From the NCBI RefSeq assembly GCF_937873615.1, contig NZ_CALMYP010000067.1, forward strand, positions 124,001-188,000: a DNA stretch of 64,000 nt, in the 5' to 3' direction. Under the pieces are notes generated by a model, which saw nothing but the letters and a program-made list of their open reading frames with translations, did not search any database and was not told the DNA's origin. The stretch is from an uncultured Paracoccus sp. GTDB lineage: Bacteria; Pseudomonadota; Alphaproteobacteria; Rhodobacterales; Rhodobacteraceae. A program made the position numbers and the translations under genes. Below are positions 19,243-29,301 of the stretch, one piece after another. The stretch's first letter is position 1. Each line of letters begins with the position of its first letter.

Positions 19243-19923
19243 CTAATATGTCCGCTGCCTGATACGCCAGATGAACCATGCTGTCATCCCTGCGCAGGTG
19301 GCCGCAAACAGGAACCATTGCACCGCATAGGACAGATGGCTGTTCGGTATCCCCTCGATGGCGACGGGGATCGGTGCCACGCCCTGCGCATCGCCCTGCA
19401 CCTCGGCGGCGACCACCAGCACCGGCTGGGTTTTCAGCATCCTTGCCATGGCCGGCACGTCGCGGGCGAACCAGATCCCGGCGTCAAGATCCGGCTCTGG
19501 CGTGGCGCTGCCCTTGTCCTGCGGCCAGTGCAGGTTGCCGGCGACACGCAGCGCGGTGGCCGGGCGCGGGTCGCGGCGGTGATCCTGATCTATGAAACCG
19601 CGATCCAGCAGGATGCGGCGACCATCGTCGGTGACGAAGCCGGAAATGACATTATAGCCGCCGCCGCTTTCCTTCGTCCCCGAGAGGACCAGAATCTCCT
19701 CGCCCGTGGTGGTGCCGCTGACGATCACCGGCAGGTATTTCATCGCCGGACCGACCGGATCGGGCAGCGCGACCGGCGCGGCCTCGATCCCGGCCTGTAT
19801 CTCGGCCAGCATGGCATTCTTCCATTCCAGCCTCTGCAATTGCCAGATGCCGAGGCCGATCAGGATGGCCGTGGTGATGATGCCGAAGATCAGCGGCGGG
19901 ATGATGGAGCGGCGGGCGGTCAT
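19243..19923 (-). CDS. SURF1 family cytochrome oxidase biogenesis protein
   Basis: 226-residue inner-membrane protein with one transmembrane helix at each end (about residues 8-28 and 200-220) around a periplasmic domain. Family marks are LGIWQLQRLEWKNAML after helix 1, RGFIDQDHR, and NSHLSYAVQWFLFA at the second helix. In Paracoccus, Surf1 proteins serve heme a insertion into aa3 oxidase, which fits its place after ctaE. The start at 19923 is the first that keeps helix 1 near the N-terminus; the frame upstream is non-coding in character. A terminator separates it from ctaE, so it may have its own promoter. Confidence 0.92.
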   Translation of the reverse strand: MTARRSIIPPLIFGIITTAILIGLGIWQLQRLEWKNAMLAEIQAGIEAAPVALPDPVGPAMKYLPVIVSGTTTGEEILVLSGTKESGGGYNVISGFVTDDGRRILLDRGFIDQDHRRDPRPATALRVAGNLHWPQDKGSATPEPDLDAGIWFARDVPAMARMLKTQPVLVVAAEVQGDAQGVAPIPVAIEGIPNSHLSYAVQWFLFAATCAGMTAWFIWRIRQRTY

Positions 19924-20015
19924 GTCATGTCCTGATGTCTTCGCCCTGCGATAGCGCGCCGCGCCGCCGGGACCAAGGGGCCGCGAACGGGTTTTCCGCG
20001 CGGCACCGAAACAAA

Positions 20016-20046
20016 CGGAAAAACGGCGCAGGGTCGCTGCGCCGTT
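20016..20046 (-). terminator. Rho-independent terminator after ctaE
   Basis: Perfect 9-bp stem AACGGCGCA / TGCGCCGTT (20022-20030 and 20038-20046) with a 7-base loop, followed on the minus strand by TTTTTCCGTTTG. It lies 31 bp after the ctaE stop and would separate the oxidase genes from surf1-thrC. Confidence 0.75.
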
Positions 20047-20076
20047 CGAAGCATTCAAATCGGGTGGTGATCCCCC

Positions 20077-20877
20077 TCAGCGACCCCAGATGTAGATCGC
20101 GAAGAACAGGAACAGCCAGACCACATCGACGAAGTGCCAGTACCAGGCGGCGGCCTCGAAGCCGATATGCTGTTCCTGGCTCATCTGGCCTCTCATCAGC
20201 CGGATCAGGCAGATGAACAGGAAGATGGTTCCGATGATGACGTGGAAGCCGTGGAAGCCGGTCGCCATGTAGAAGACGCCGCCATAGACGGTATCCGACA
20301 GGCCGAAGGCGGCGTGGCTGTATTCATAGGCCTGCAGCGCCGTGAAGCAGAGGCCCAGCACAACCGCCACGGCGATGCCGTTGATCGCGGTCTTGCGGTC
20401 GTTTTCATGGACGAGCGCGTAATGCGCCCAGGTCACCGCCACGCCCGACAGAAGCAGGATCAGCGTGTTGATCAGCGGCAGGTGCCAGGGATCGAAGGTG
20501 ACGATGCCCTCGGGCGGCCAGACGCCGTCCTTCAGCGGGCTGTCCGGCCCCATCGGGTAAAGCGCGTTCTTGAAGAAGGCCCAGAACCAGGCAACGAAGA
20601 ACATCACCTCGGACATGATGAACAGGATCACGCCATATTGCAGGCCGATGCGCACCACCGGGGTATGATCGCCGGTCTCGCCCTCGTTGATGACATCGGC
20701 CCACCAGCCGAACATGACGTAAAGCACGCCGACGAAGCCGATCAGGAAGGCCCAGGGGCCGGAATTATGCATCCAGGCGACAGCGCCGGTCAGCATCACG
20801 AAGGCCGAGATCGCGCCCAGAAGCGGCCAGAGCGAGGGCGGCAGGATGTGGTAATCGTGGTTCTTAGCATGCGCCAT
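20077..20877 (-). CDS. ctaE: cytochrome c oxidase subunit III
   Basis: 266-residue integral membrane subunit of the aa3-type oxidase with seven predicted helices. It contains the strongly conserved [14 protein letters not shown] (about 214-227) and [14 protein letters not shown] near the C-terminus. The N-terminal [20 protein letters not shown] matches Paracoccus and Rhodobacter proteins. It holds no metal but stabilises the oxygen-reducing core and proton uptake. It follows ctaG after 23 bp and ends in a terminator. Subunit I (ctaD) is not in the window, consistent with its usual separate location in these bacteria. Confidence 0.97.
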   Translation of the reverse strand: MAHAKNHDYHILPPSLWPLLGAISAFVMLTGAVAWMHNSGPWAFLIGFVGVLYVMFGWWADVINEGETGDHTPVVRIGLQYGVILFIMSEVMFFVAWFWAFFKNALYPMGPDSPLKDGVWPPEGIVTFDPWHLPLINTLILLLSGVAVTWAHYALVHENDRKTAINGIAVAVVLGLCFTALQAYEYSHAAFGLSDTVYGGVFYMATGFHGFHVIIGTIFLFICLIRLMRGQMSQEQHIGFEAAAWYWHFVDVVWLFLFFAIYIWGR

Positions 20878-20900
20878 TGGCTGTCCCCGCTATTCTCTTG

Positions 20901-21515
20901 TCAGTTTATTCTGGTCGCGTCCGGTCCGGTCGTCAACGCGGCCTGATTGTCCGCGCCCGCCACCGGTTCAGGCGTGCCATATTGATGGAAAGTGTAGCTC
21001 AAGGTGATGTCGCGCACCTTGTAGGCGTCGCGATCGGTCACGATATCCGGGTCGACCTCGAAGGACACCGGCATCTCGATGCGTTCACCGGGCTGCAGAA
21101 GCTGCTCGGTAAAGCAGAAGCATTCGATCTTGTAGAAGAAGGATCCGGCGATCTCGGGTGCCACGTTATAGCTGGCGCGACCGATGATCGGGTGATCGGA
21201 ATTGTTCACCGCCTCGTAGAAGGCCATGCCGGTCGCGCCGATGGGCAGTTCCAGCTCGGTCTGCAGGGGCCGGAAGGTCCAGGGCAGGTTCGGGTCGGTA
21301 TTGGCGTCGAAACGGATGGTGATGGTCTCGTCGAGGATCACCTGCTCGGCGGCCTCCTCGGCAGTCGCGACCTGGGTGGTGCCAGCATAGCCGGTGACCC
21401 GGCAGAACCAGTTATAGAACGGCACCGCCGCCCAGGCGAGCGCGCCCATGGTCACAACCACGCCCAGAAGCGAGACGAGCACCCGCTGGTTCTTGTCCTT
21501 CGGCAGAAGGCTCAT
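20901..21515 (-). CDS. ctaG: cytochrome c oxidase assembly protein CtaG (Cox11)
   Basis: 204-residue copper chaperone that delivers Cu to the CuB site of subunit I. One N-terminal transmembrane helix (about 15-37), then a periplasmic beta-domain with the invariant copper-binding motif CFCF ([10 protein letters not shown]), preceded by [14 protein letters not shown]. Length and domain layout match Cox11 of Rhodobacter. Its ATG overlaps the stop of the small membrane gene before it, so it belongs to the ctaC-ctaB-orf-ctaG-ctaE unit. Confidence 0.96.
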   Translation of the reverse strand: MSLLPKDKNQRVLVSLLGVVVTMGALAWAAVPFYNWFCRVTGYAGTTQVATAEEAAEQVILDETITIRFDANTDPNLPWTFRPLQTELELPIGATGMAFYEAVNNSDHPIIGRASYNVAPEIAGSFFYKIECFCFTEQLLQPGERIEMPVSFEVDPDIVTDRDAYKVRDITLSYTFHQYGTPEPVAGADNQAALTTGPDATRIN

Positions 21516-21787
21516 GGCGCGGTCCTCGCGCCGGCGGCGGCGGCGGGCGTGCCGGGGGCGGCGACGGGGTCGTCGCTCGGCTGGATATCGACGCCATCCT
21601 CGCGCGGCAGAAGCTGCGGGCGAACCTGATGGTCGAAGCCCTGCAACGAGGCCGAATTGCCGTTCTGCACCTTCACCACCGACAGGCCGAAAATCAGCGC
21701 GACAAAGCTCAGCAGCACGACCAGCAGGCCGATATTGCGCGACCGGCGGCGGCCATGCAGTTCATGTTCGGTGCGAAGCGCCATCAT
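21512..21787 (-). CDS. small membrane protein between ctaB and ctaG
   Basis: 91-residue protein. Two adjacent ATGs compete: 21787, which overlaps the ctaB stop as ATGA, and 21784; I use the first. After a basic stretch (HGRRRSRN) comes one transmembrane helix ([20 protein letters not shown], about residues 19-38), then a tail of about 50 residues rich in Pro, Ala and Asp facing the periplasm. Short frames at this position are regularly found in Rhodobacterales cta clusters, and I infer a part in oxidase assembly from position alone; no domain is recognised. Confidence 0.8.
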   Translation of the reverse strand: MMALRTEHELHGRRRSRNIGLLVVLLSFVALIFGLSVVKVQNGNSASLQGFDHQVRPQLLPREDGVDIQPSDDPVAAPGTPAAAAGARTAP

Positions 21788-22698
21788 GCGCCCACCCAAT
21801 GCTGAACCAGCAGCGCAGCGAAATGACCGAACAAGTAATAGAGCGACAGCTTGAAGAAGCGCTTCTCGGCCTTGTGGTGATCGCCATAGGATTGTTCATC
21901 CGTGCGCTGCATGACCTGCCAGCCGCGCCAGATGAAAAGCGCGTTCAGCAGCAGGGCGACAGCCAGATAGATCGGCCCGCCGATCGAGGTCAGGCCCAGC
22001 CAGATGGCGAAGGGGGCCAGCACCAGCGTATAGGCGAAGATATGGCGGCGGGTAACCTGCCGGCCATGGGTCACGGTCAGCATCGGCACGCCGGCATTGT
22101 GGTAATCTTCCTTCATGAACAGCGCCAGCGCCCAGAAATGCGGCGGGGTCCAGAAGAAGATCAGCGCGAACATCAGCAGCGATTCGACGGCAATCCCGCC
22201 CGTGGCGCAGGCCCAGCCGATCATCGGTGGGAAGGCCCCGGCGGCACCGCCGATGACGATATTCTGCGGCGTCGAGCGTTTCAGCCACATCGTATAGATG
22301 ACGGCATAGAAGAAGATGGTGAAGGCCAGAAAGCCCGCCGCAAACCAGTTCGCCGACAGGCCCAGCATCATCACCGCAAGCCCCGAAAGCGTCAGCCCGA
22401 GACCGAGCGCCTCGCCCCCGGCCACCCGGCCCGCGGGGATCGGACGGCTCTGGGTGCGCTTCATCACCGCGTCGATATCGGCGTCATACCACATGTTCAG
22501 CGCCCCCGAGGCACCGCCGCCTATGGCGATGAACAGGACCGAGCAGAAGGCGACCAGCGGATGCAGCCCGTTCGGGGCCACGATCAGCCCGACAAAGGCG
22601 GTGAAGACCACCAGCGACATGACGCGCGGCTTCAGCAGCGCGACATAATCGCGGAATTCGGCCTCCTGAGGTGCCTGATATGCGCTTGTATCGGCCAC
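21784..22698 (-). CDS. ctaB: protoheme IX farnesyltransferase (heme O synthase)
   Basis: 304-residue UbiA-family membrane enzyme that adds farnesyl to heme b, giving heme o, the precursor of heme a for the aa3 oxidase. The prenyl-diphosphate site is seen as [19 protein letters not shown] (about 87-105), the family DxxxD motif; a second Asp-rich loop region appears near [15 protein letters not shown]. Eight or nine helices are predicted. It starts 6 bp after ctaC and overlaps the small membrane gene downstream. Confidence 0.96.
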   Translation of the reverse strand: MADTSAYQAPQEAEFRDYVALLKPRVMSLVVFTAFVGLIVAPNGLHPLVAFCSVLFIAIGGGASGALNMWYDADIDAVMKRTQSRPIPAGRVAGGEALGLGLTLSGLAVMMLGLSANWFAAGFLAFTIFFYAVIYTMWLKRSTPQNIVIGGAAGAFPPMIGWACATGGIAVESLLMFALIFFWTPPHFWALALFMKEDYHNAGVPMLTVTHGRQVTRRHIFAYTLVLAPFAIWLGLTSIGGPIYLAVALLLNALFIWRGWQVMQRTDEQSYGDHHKAEKRFFKLSLYYLFGHFAALLVQHWVGA

Positions 22699-22704
22699 CG
22701 GCGC

Positions 22705-23601
22705 TTACTTCGCGGCCAGTTGGATGGGCTTGGCGTTCAGCAGTTCGGCGGCGGCGAATTCGACCTTCGCGCCTTCAAGCCAGGCGGCATAGATCTCGGG
22801 CGAGACCGCCTTCACGACGATGGGCATATAGGCGTGGTTGATCCCGCAGAGTTCCGAGCACTGGCCGAAATAGACGCCTTCCTGGGTGGCGGTGAAGGCC
22901 ATCTGGGCGATGCGGCCCGGCACGGCATCCTGCTTCACGGCGAAGGCCGGGATGGTCCAGGAATGGATCACGTCGGTGGCGGTGAACTGCATCAGCACTT
23001 CCTGGCCGACCGGGACCACGACCGCGTTATCGGCAGCCAGCAGATATTCCTCGGGCTTGTAGCCATTGGCTTCGAGGTCTTCCTCGGCCAGCATCAGCGC
23101 GTCGAAGGCCAGCCCTTCGTTCGGATATTCATAGGACCAGTACCACTGGTGCCCGATGGCCTTGATGACCACGGCCGGATTTTCCGGGATGGCCAGCTGG
23201 CGGAACAGGATCGGCAGCGAGAAGACGCCGATCGAGACCAGAATCAGGATCGGCACCAGCGTCCAGGTCACCTCGATCGGGGTGTTGTGGCTGAAACGTG
23301 CCGGCGTCGGGTGGACGCGGCGGTTATAGCGCAGGATGCACCACAGCAGCAGGCCGCAGACGAAGATGGTGACGGCGGTGATGATGACCAGCACATAATG
23401 ATCCAGCCATTGCTGGTCCACGGCCTCGGGGCTCGACGCCGGCTGGAAGCCGATGCCGCCCGCGTGTGGCGTGCCGATCACCGGCAGATCGCCCAGCACA
23501 TCCGCCGCCGCATCCTGCGCGCGCGCCACGCCCGCCGAAAGCAGCAGCGCCGCACCCATCCCTGCCGCAAACATGCGGCGCATCATCGCTGGAGCCACCA
23601 T
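22705..23601 (-). CDS. ctaC: cytochrome c oxidase subunit II
   Basis: 298-residue subunit carrying the binuclear CuA centre that takes electrons from cytochrome c. An N-terminal signal peptide (to about ARAQD, residue 30) is followed by two transmembrane helices (about 72-92 and 114-136) and a periplasmic cupredoxin domain. CuA ligands are visible: the His in [11 protein letters not shown], then [14 protein letters not shown] with two Cys, Glu, His and Met. Aromatic YQ-type docking region [10 protein letters not shown] is present. It is the first structural gene of the cta cluster; a short leader frame lies 15 bp upstream. Confidence 0.97.
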   Translation of the reverse strand: MVAPAMMRRMFAAGMGAALLLSAGVARAQDAAADVLGDLPVIGTPHAGGIGFQPASSPEAVDQQWLDHYVLVIITAVTIFVCGLLLWCILRYNRRVHPTPARFSHNTPIEVTWTLVPILILVSIGVFSLPILFRQLAIPENPAVVIKAIGHQWYWSYEYPNEGLAFDALMLAEEDLEANGYKPEEYLLAADNAVVVPVGQEVLMQFTATDVIHSWTIPAFAVKQDAVPGRIAQMAFTATQEGVYFGQCSELCGINHAYMPIVVKAVSPEIYAAWLEGAKVEFAAAELLNAKPIQLAAK

Positions 23602-23616
23602 CCGAGTATCCCTTGC

Positions 23617-23694
23617 CTATGGCGACCGCCTGCCACGCTGATGCGCTGCCCGCCGGTCACCCTTCCGAGTCATGCTTTTTCCGTTTACAACCAT
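23617..23694 (-). CDS. 25-codon basic leader frame upstream of ctaC
   Basis: An ATG at 23694 with a very strong ribosome binding site (AAGGGAGG, 4 bases before the ATG) opens a 25-codon frame starting MVVNGKSMTRKGDRRAAHQR and ending RGRRSP before a TAG, 15 bp upstream of ctaC. The product would be strongly basic (many Arg and Lys), without a membrane segment. The binding site is better than that of most genes here, so translation is likely. It may be a regulatory leader of the cta operon or a small protein of its own; I know no family for it. Confidence 0.5.
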   Translation of the reverse strand: MVVNGKSMTRKGDRRAAHQRGRRSP

Positions 23695-23775
23695 AAAACC
23701 TCCCTTGCGACAAGTCACCACAGTAAGCAGATAACCCAGCATCGTTTTGAACGAATTGCACAAGCCGGACCGCGC

Positions 23776-25200
<1,425 letters not shown>

Positions 25201-25333
25201 GCCTGCCCGTCGCTTCTGATGTCCGCCAGCGCGTCCGGCGTGCCGACGCCCGGAGGGGTGGTTGAAGCGTGGCCTGGGCCGCCTCGACAGGCCGCGCTGC
25301 GGCGTGACGGCTAAGCCGGGTCCGGGGCGCGGC

Positions 25334-26290
25334 TCAGCTCAGCCCCTTCTTGCCCATGTCGAGGAATTTCCGGCGACGATCCGCGATCAGTGCCTTGCGG
25401 TCCTTCGATTCCATGTCTTTCAGCGCAGCGGCAATGTCCTTGCCGACCGCCTCCATGGCTTTCCGCGGGTCGCGCTGGGCGCCGCCGACAGGTTCAGCGA
25501 CGATGCCGTCGATGATGCCCAGTTTCTTCAGGTCCTGCGCGGTCAGGCGCAGCGCCTCGGCGGCCTCGCGCATCTTCTCGGCATCCTTCCACAGGATCGA
25601 GGCGCAGCCCTCGGGCGAGATCACCGAATAGATCGAATGTTCCAGCATCAGGATGCGGTTCGCGGTGGCGAAGGCCACGGCCCCGCCCGAGCCGCCCTCG
25701 CCGATGATGACCGAGATCAGCGGCACACCGATCTGCAGGCATTTCTCGGTCGAACGGGCGATGGCTTCGGACTGGCCGCGTTCCTCGGCACCCTTGCCGG
25801 GATAGGCGCCGGGGGTGTCGACAAGGGTGATGACCGGCAGGTTGAAGCGGTCGGCCATATCCATCAGCCGGATCGCCTTGCGATAGCCTTCGGGGCGGGC
25901 CATGCCGAAATTACGCTCGATCCGGGACTTGGTGTCGTTGCCCTTCTCGTGGCCGATGACCACACAGGGCCGGTCGTTGAAGCGGGCGAGCCCGCCCATC
26001 ACGGCATGATCGTCGCCAAAGGCGCGGTCGCCGGCCAGCGGCGTGTACTCGGTGAACAGCGCCGCGATATAATCGGAACAATGCGGGCGTTCGGGATGGC
26101 GGGCGACCTGGGCCTTCCGCCAGGGATCGAGGCTGCCGTAAAGTTCTTTCAGCAGGGCGCCGGCCTTCTTGTCGAGGGCGGCTGCCTCTTTCTCGACATC
26201 CACGGCCTTGTCCTTCTCGGCCATGTTGCGCAATTCCTCGGCCTTGCCTTCGATATCGGCAAGCGGCTTTTCGAAATCGAGATAGGTCAT
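25334..26290 (-). CDS. accA: acetyl-CoA carboxylase carboxyltransferase subunit alpha
   Basis: 318-residue subunit of the carboxyltransferase that makes malonyl-CoA for fatty-acid synthesis, acting with AccD. The N-terminal helical region ([20 protein letters not shown]) and the crotonase-fold core with [33 protein letters not shown] and [13 protein letters not shown] match the family throughout and at normal length. It is a single gene here, convergent with tldD (133-bp gap with no clear terminator) and divergent from the S49 protease gene. Confidence 0.97.
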   Translation of the reverse strand: MTYLDFEKPLADIEGKAEELRNMAEKDKAVDVEKEAAALDKKAGALLKELYGSLDPWRKAQVARHPERPHCSDYIAALFTEYTPLAGDRAFGDDHAVMGGLARFNDRPCVVIGHEKGNDTKSRIERNFGMARPEGYRKAIRLMDMADRFNLPVITLVDTPGAYPGKGAEERGQSEAIARSTEKCLQIGVPLISVIIGEGGSGGAVAFATANRILMLEHSIYSVISPEGCASILWKDAEKMREAAEALRLTAQDLKKLGIIDGIVAEPVGGAQRDPRKAMEAVGKDIAAALKDMESKDRKALIADRRRKFLDMGKKGLS

Positions 26291-26390
26291 CCGGCACCCC
26301 CGTCATGTCGGCCCCTATATGCGGCGGGTCGGCGCGGATTGCAACGCGCGACGCTTGCCGGGCGCGGTGCTTGCGCATATCTGATGGGGC

Positions 26391-27197
26391 ATGAGAATTC
26401 CATTCGTGAACCCCGCCCCGCGTGTGAATGTCCTGCGTCTGCAGGGTGCCATCGGTATCTCCGGTCGCGGCGGCGCCGGGCTGAGCGATGCGGGCCTTGC
26501 CCCGCTGCTGGAACGCGCCTTCACCAAGGGCAAGCCCAAGGCCGTGGCGCTGGCGATCAATTCGCCCGGTGGCTCTCCGGTGCAATCCTCGCTGATCGCG
26601 GCGCGGATCCGGCGGCTGGCCGAGAAGCACGAAGTGCCGGTCCATGCCTTTGTCGAGGATGTGGCGGCCTCGGGCGGCTATTGGCTGGCCACGGCGGCCG
26701 ACCAGATCTGGGCCGACGAATGTTCTGTCGTCGGCTCCATCGGGGTGATCTCGGGCGGGTTCGGGTTGCAGGATTTCATCGCCCGCCACGGGATCGAGCG
26801 GCGTGTGCACACCGCCGGACGCTCGAAATCGCAGCTGGACATGTTCCGGCCCGAAAACCCCGAGGACGTGGCCCGGCTGCAGAAACTTCTGGACGAGATG
26901 CACGGCATTTTCATCGCCCAGGTCAGGACCCGGCGCGGGGCGCGGCTGGCGGAAAGCGAGGACATCTTCACCGGCGCGTTCTGGCTGGCGCGGCGGGCGC
27001 AGGAACTGGGGCTGATCGACGGCATCGCCCATCTGGTGCCGCAGATGCGGGCGCTGTTCGGTGAAAAGACGCGCTTCCAGAACTTCGGGCAGCGGCGTTC
27101 GCTTCTGCGCCGTGTCGGACTGTCGGGGGCCGATCTCGCCTCGGACGCGCTGGCCGTGGCCGAGGAACGCGCCGCCTTCCAGAGGTTCGGCGCATGA
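26391..27197 (+). CDS. S49 family serine peptidase (SppA-like)
   Basis: 268-residue protease of the signal-peptide-peptidase A group, short single-domain form. The catalytic dyad is visible: Ser94 in VAASGGYWLA and Lys146 in TAGRSKSQLDMF. The conserved NSPGGSPVQSS stretch (57-67) shapes the oxyanion site. There is no clear N-terminal membrane helix, so it may be cytosolic or peripheral. It is followed with ATGA overlap by a tiny membrane-protein gene, which might anchor it; that link is inference. Confidence 0.92.
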   Translation: MRIPFVNPAPRVNVLRLQGAIGISGRGGAGLSDAGLAPLLERAFTKGKPKAVALAINSPGGSPVQSSLIAARIRRLAEKHEVPVHAFVEDVAASGGYWLATAADQIWADECSVVGSIGVISGGFGLQDFIARHGIERRVHTAGRSKSQLDMFRPENPEDVARLQKLLDEMHGIFIAQVRTRRGARLAESEDIFTGAFWLARRAQELGLIDGIAHLVPQMRALFGEKTRFQNFGQRRSLLRRVGLSGADLASDALAVAEERAAFQRFGA

Positions 27198-27310
27198 TCA
27201 AGGGCGTCATCATCATCCTGCTGCTTTTCGTCGTGCTCGGCCTTGTGTCCGGGCCGGGGATGCGTCGCTTCATCGCCAAGATGCTGGGGCTGCCCGATCG
27301 TGACCGCTGA
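27194..27310 (+). CDS. 38-residue single-helix membrane protein
   Basis: A short frame overlapping the S49 protease stop (ATGA at 27194) and the GTG of the exchanger gene downstream (27300). The product is one hydrophobic helix (residues 4-19, GVIIILLLFVVLGLVS) followed by a basic tail (MRRFIAKMLGLPDRDR). The tight overlaps on both sides and the clean helix-plus-positive-end layout support a real gene. It is too small for family recognition. An accessory or anchor for the soluble S49 protease is the most natural guess. Confidence 0.6.
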   Translation: MIKGVIIILLLFVVLGLVSGPGMRRFIAKMLGLPDRDR

Positions 27311-28229
27311 TCTGCTTCTGATCCTTGGCGGTCTGGCGCTGCTGGTTGTCGGCGGCGATTTCTTGGTGCGCGGCGCGGTGGCGCTGGCCTTGCGGCTGGG
27401 GATCGCCCCGGTCATCGTCGGGCTGACGGTGCTGGCCTTCGGCACCTCGGCGCCCGAGTTGATCGTATCGGTCGCCGCCGCACTTGGCGGGCAGCCGGGG
27501 ATCGCGCTGGGCAATGTCGTCGGCTCGAACATCGCCAATGTGCTGCTGATCCTTGGCGCCACGGCAGTCATCGCCCCAGTGCTGAGCAGCGATGCCGAAT
27601 TGAAGCGAAGCTGGCTCTGGGCGGTCGGGGCCGAGCTTCTGCTGATCGCGCTCTGCTTCGCCGGGCCGTTGATGTGGTGGCATGGCGCCATCCTGCTGGC
27701 GGCGCTGGCGGTGCTGCTGAGCGGGCAGCTGCGCCGCGCCAGGCAGGGCAAGGGCGAGGCGCCAGAGCTTGAGGTCGGCGCAGCGGGGCCGCGCAAGATC
27801 GCGCTCTGGCTGGTCATCGGGCTGGTGGCGCTGCCGATCGGGGCCAAGATTCTGGTCGCCGGGGCCAGCGACATCGCCCGCAGCTTCGGCATCAGCGAGG
27901 CGGTGATCGGGCTGACGCTGGTCGCCATCGGCACCTCGCTGCCGGAACTGGCGGCCTCGCTCGCCTCGGCGCTGCGCGGACGGGCGGATATGGCGCTTGG
28001 CAATGTCATCGGCTCGAACATCTTCAATATTCTGGCCATCATGGGCATCACCGCCTTTTTCGGCCCGCTGCCGGTGCCGGCGGAAATGCTGCGCGTCGAC
28101 CTGTGGTTCATGCTGGCGACAACGCTTCTGGTCGGGCCGTTCCTGATCCGCCATATCGCCATCGGCCGGCTCACGGGGACGGCGCTGCTGTCGGTCTATG
28201 CGGCCTATACGCTTTGGCTTCTGGCATGA
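27300..28229 (+). CDS. calcium/sodium antiporter (CaCA family, YrbG-like)
   Basis: 309-residue inner-membrane exchanger with ten helices in two inverted repeats. Each repeat carries the ion-binding alpha motif: GTSAPELIVS with GNVVGSNIANVLLILG in the first, GTSLPELAAS with GNVIGSNIFNILAIMG in the second, with both key Glu residues present. It starts at GTG 27300, inside the preceding small gene, and overlaps the SDR gene at its end. The family exports Ca2+ (or exchanges K+) using the Na+ or proton gradient; the precise ions are not predictable. Confidence 0.92.
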   Translation: MTADLLLILGGLALLVVGGDFLVRGAVALALRLGIAPVIVGLTVLAFGTSAPELIVSVAAALGGQPGIALGNVVGSNIANVLLILGATAVIAPVLSSDAELKRSWLWAVGAELLLIALCFAGPLMWWHGAILLAALAVLLSGQLRRARQGKGEAPELEVGAAGPRKIALWLVIGLVALPIGAKILVAGASDIARSFGISEAVIGLTLVAIGTSLPELAASLASALRGRADMALGNVIGSNIFNILAIMGITAFFGPLPVPAEMLRVDLWFMLATTLLVGPFLIRHIAIGRLTGTALLSVYAAYTLWLLA

Positions 28230-28999
28230 GCGTGGCACTGGTCACCGGGGCCGCGCGCCGGCTGGGCCGGGCCATGGCACTGGCCTTGGCCGAGGACGGG
28301 CTGGCGGTGGCGATCCATTGCCATGGCTCGGATGCCGAGGCCGGGGCACTGGCCGAAGAGATCCGCGCCAAAGGCGGCCGGGCCGAGGTCTTTGCCGCCG
28401 ATCTTCTGGATCTCGATCAGGCCGAGGCGCTTGTGCCCGAGGTGGCGCGGCGCATGGGGCGGCTGTCGGTTCTGGTCAACAATGCCTCGATCTTCGAATA
28501 TGACGATATTCTCAGCGCCAGCCGCGACAGTTGGGACCGGCATCTGGGCTCGAACCTGCGCGCGCCCTTCATCCTGTCGCAGGCCTTTGCCGCGCAGGCC
28601 GCGCCTGCCGATCTTTCGGGCACGGAGGCACGGGCGACGGGGCTGATCGTCAATATGGTCGATCAGCGGGTGCTGAAACCGACGCCGGAATTCATCACCT
28701 ATTCCATCGCCAAGGCCGGGCTGTGGGAGATGACGCGGATGCTGGCCCAGGCGCTGGCGCCGGCGATCCGCGTCAATGCCATCGGTCCCGGCCCGACCCT
28801 GCAGGGTGCCCGCCAGACGGTCGAAGATTTCGCCCGTCAGCGCCGCGCCACCATTCTGGAACGTGGCGCCGATCCGGGCGACGTGGTTGCGGCGCTGCGC
28901 TATCTGCTGGCCGCGCGGGCCGTCACCGGGCAACTGATCTGTGTCGATGGTGGCCAGCATCTCGCCTGGCGAACTGCCGATCTTTCGGTTCGGGAATAA
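28226..28999 (+). CDS. SDR family oxidoreductase, FolM/pteridine reductase-like
   Basis: 257-residue short-chain dehydrogenase. The cofactor motif is TGAARRLGRAMA (residues 7-18); an Arg-rich version of this kind (TGxxRRLG) marks NADPH-using FolM and PTR1-type pteridine reductases. The NNAS motif follows (about 85), and the catalytic pair is in ITYSIAKAGLWEMTR. Reduction of dihydrofolate or dihydromonapterin is therefore the best guess. It overlaps the antiporter gene by 4 bases and ends the four-gene S49-to-SDR run. Confidence 0.85.
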   Translation: MSVALVTGAARRLGRAMALALAEDGLAVAIHCHGSDAEAGALAEEIRAKGGRAEVFAADLLDLDQAEALVPEVARRMGRLSVLVNNASIFEYDDILSASRDSWDRHLGSNLRAPFILSQAFAAQAAPADLSGTEARATGLIVNMVDQRVLKPTPEFITYSIAKAGLWEMTRMLAQALAPAIRVNAIGPGPTLQGARQTVEDFARQRRATILERGADPGDVVAALRYLLAARAVTGQLICVDGGQHLAWRTADLSVRE

Positions 29000-29301
29000 G
29001 GGTGGAACGCAGCTTCACGCGGCAATTTGTCCACCTTTCGCCATCAGGTCACGAAACCGTCATGATTCCCCGTTGTTTTTCAGTCATTTGCCCGGATGAG
29101 ATAAAATAATAAGTAAAATCAGACCATTACCTATATGCCTAAAATATAGGCAGAATTGATAATCTCCATGAAATGTAAAGGAATCCGCCCGGGGCCACAG
29201 CCCGCCCACAGAGTTATCCACAGATTCCGTGGATATTCTTTTCCTTGCCTTTGGCATCCGGAACTTGCAGCCCGCCCCCAGAATCACCCATCTGTAAGCC
29301 C
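29000..29301. other. AT-rich intergenic control region upstream of uvrC
   Basis: No convincing gene. From about 29090 to 29185 the base composition drops sharply against the surrounding GC-rich DNA. It holds two overlapping inverted repeats that cannot form together (CCTATAT 29130-29136 with ATATAGG 29144-29150, and GCCTA 29137-29141 with TAGGC 29147-29151). A perfect DnaA box TTATCCACA lies at 29214-29222, and TATCCAC (29215-29221) forms a perfect 7-bp inverted repeat with GTGGATA (29229-29235). See findings. Confidence 0.6.

Noticed and set aside
29084..29287. 67-codon minus-strand frame upstream of uvrC
   Set aside because: No ribosome binding site and it runs through the AT-rich hairpins and DnaA-box palindrome; more likely a control region.
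29097..29301. Chromosomal replication origin
   Set aside because: There is a paired DnaA site and AT-rich DNA, but only one perfect box and none of the usual origin neighbours, so oriC is not claimed.
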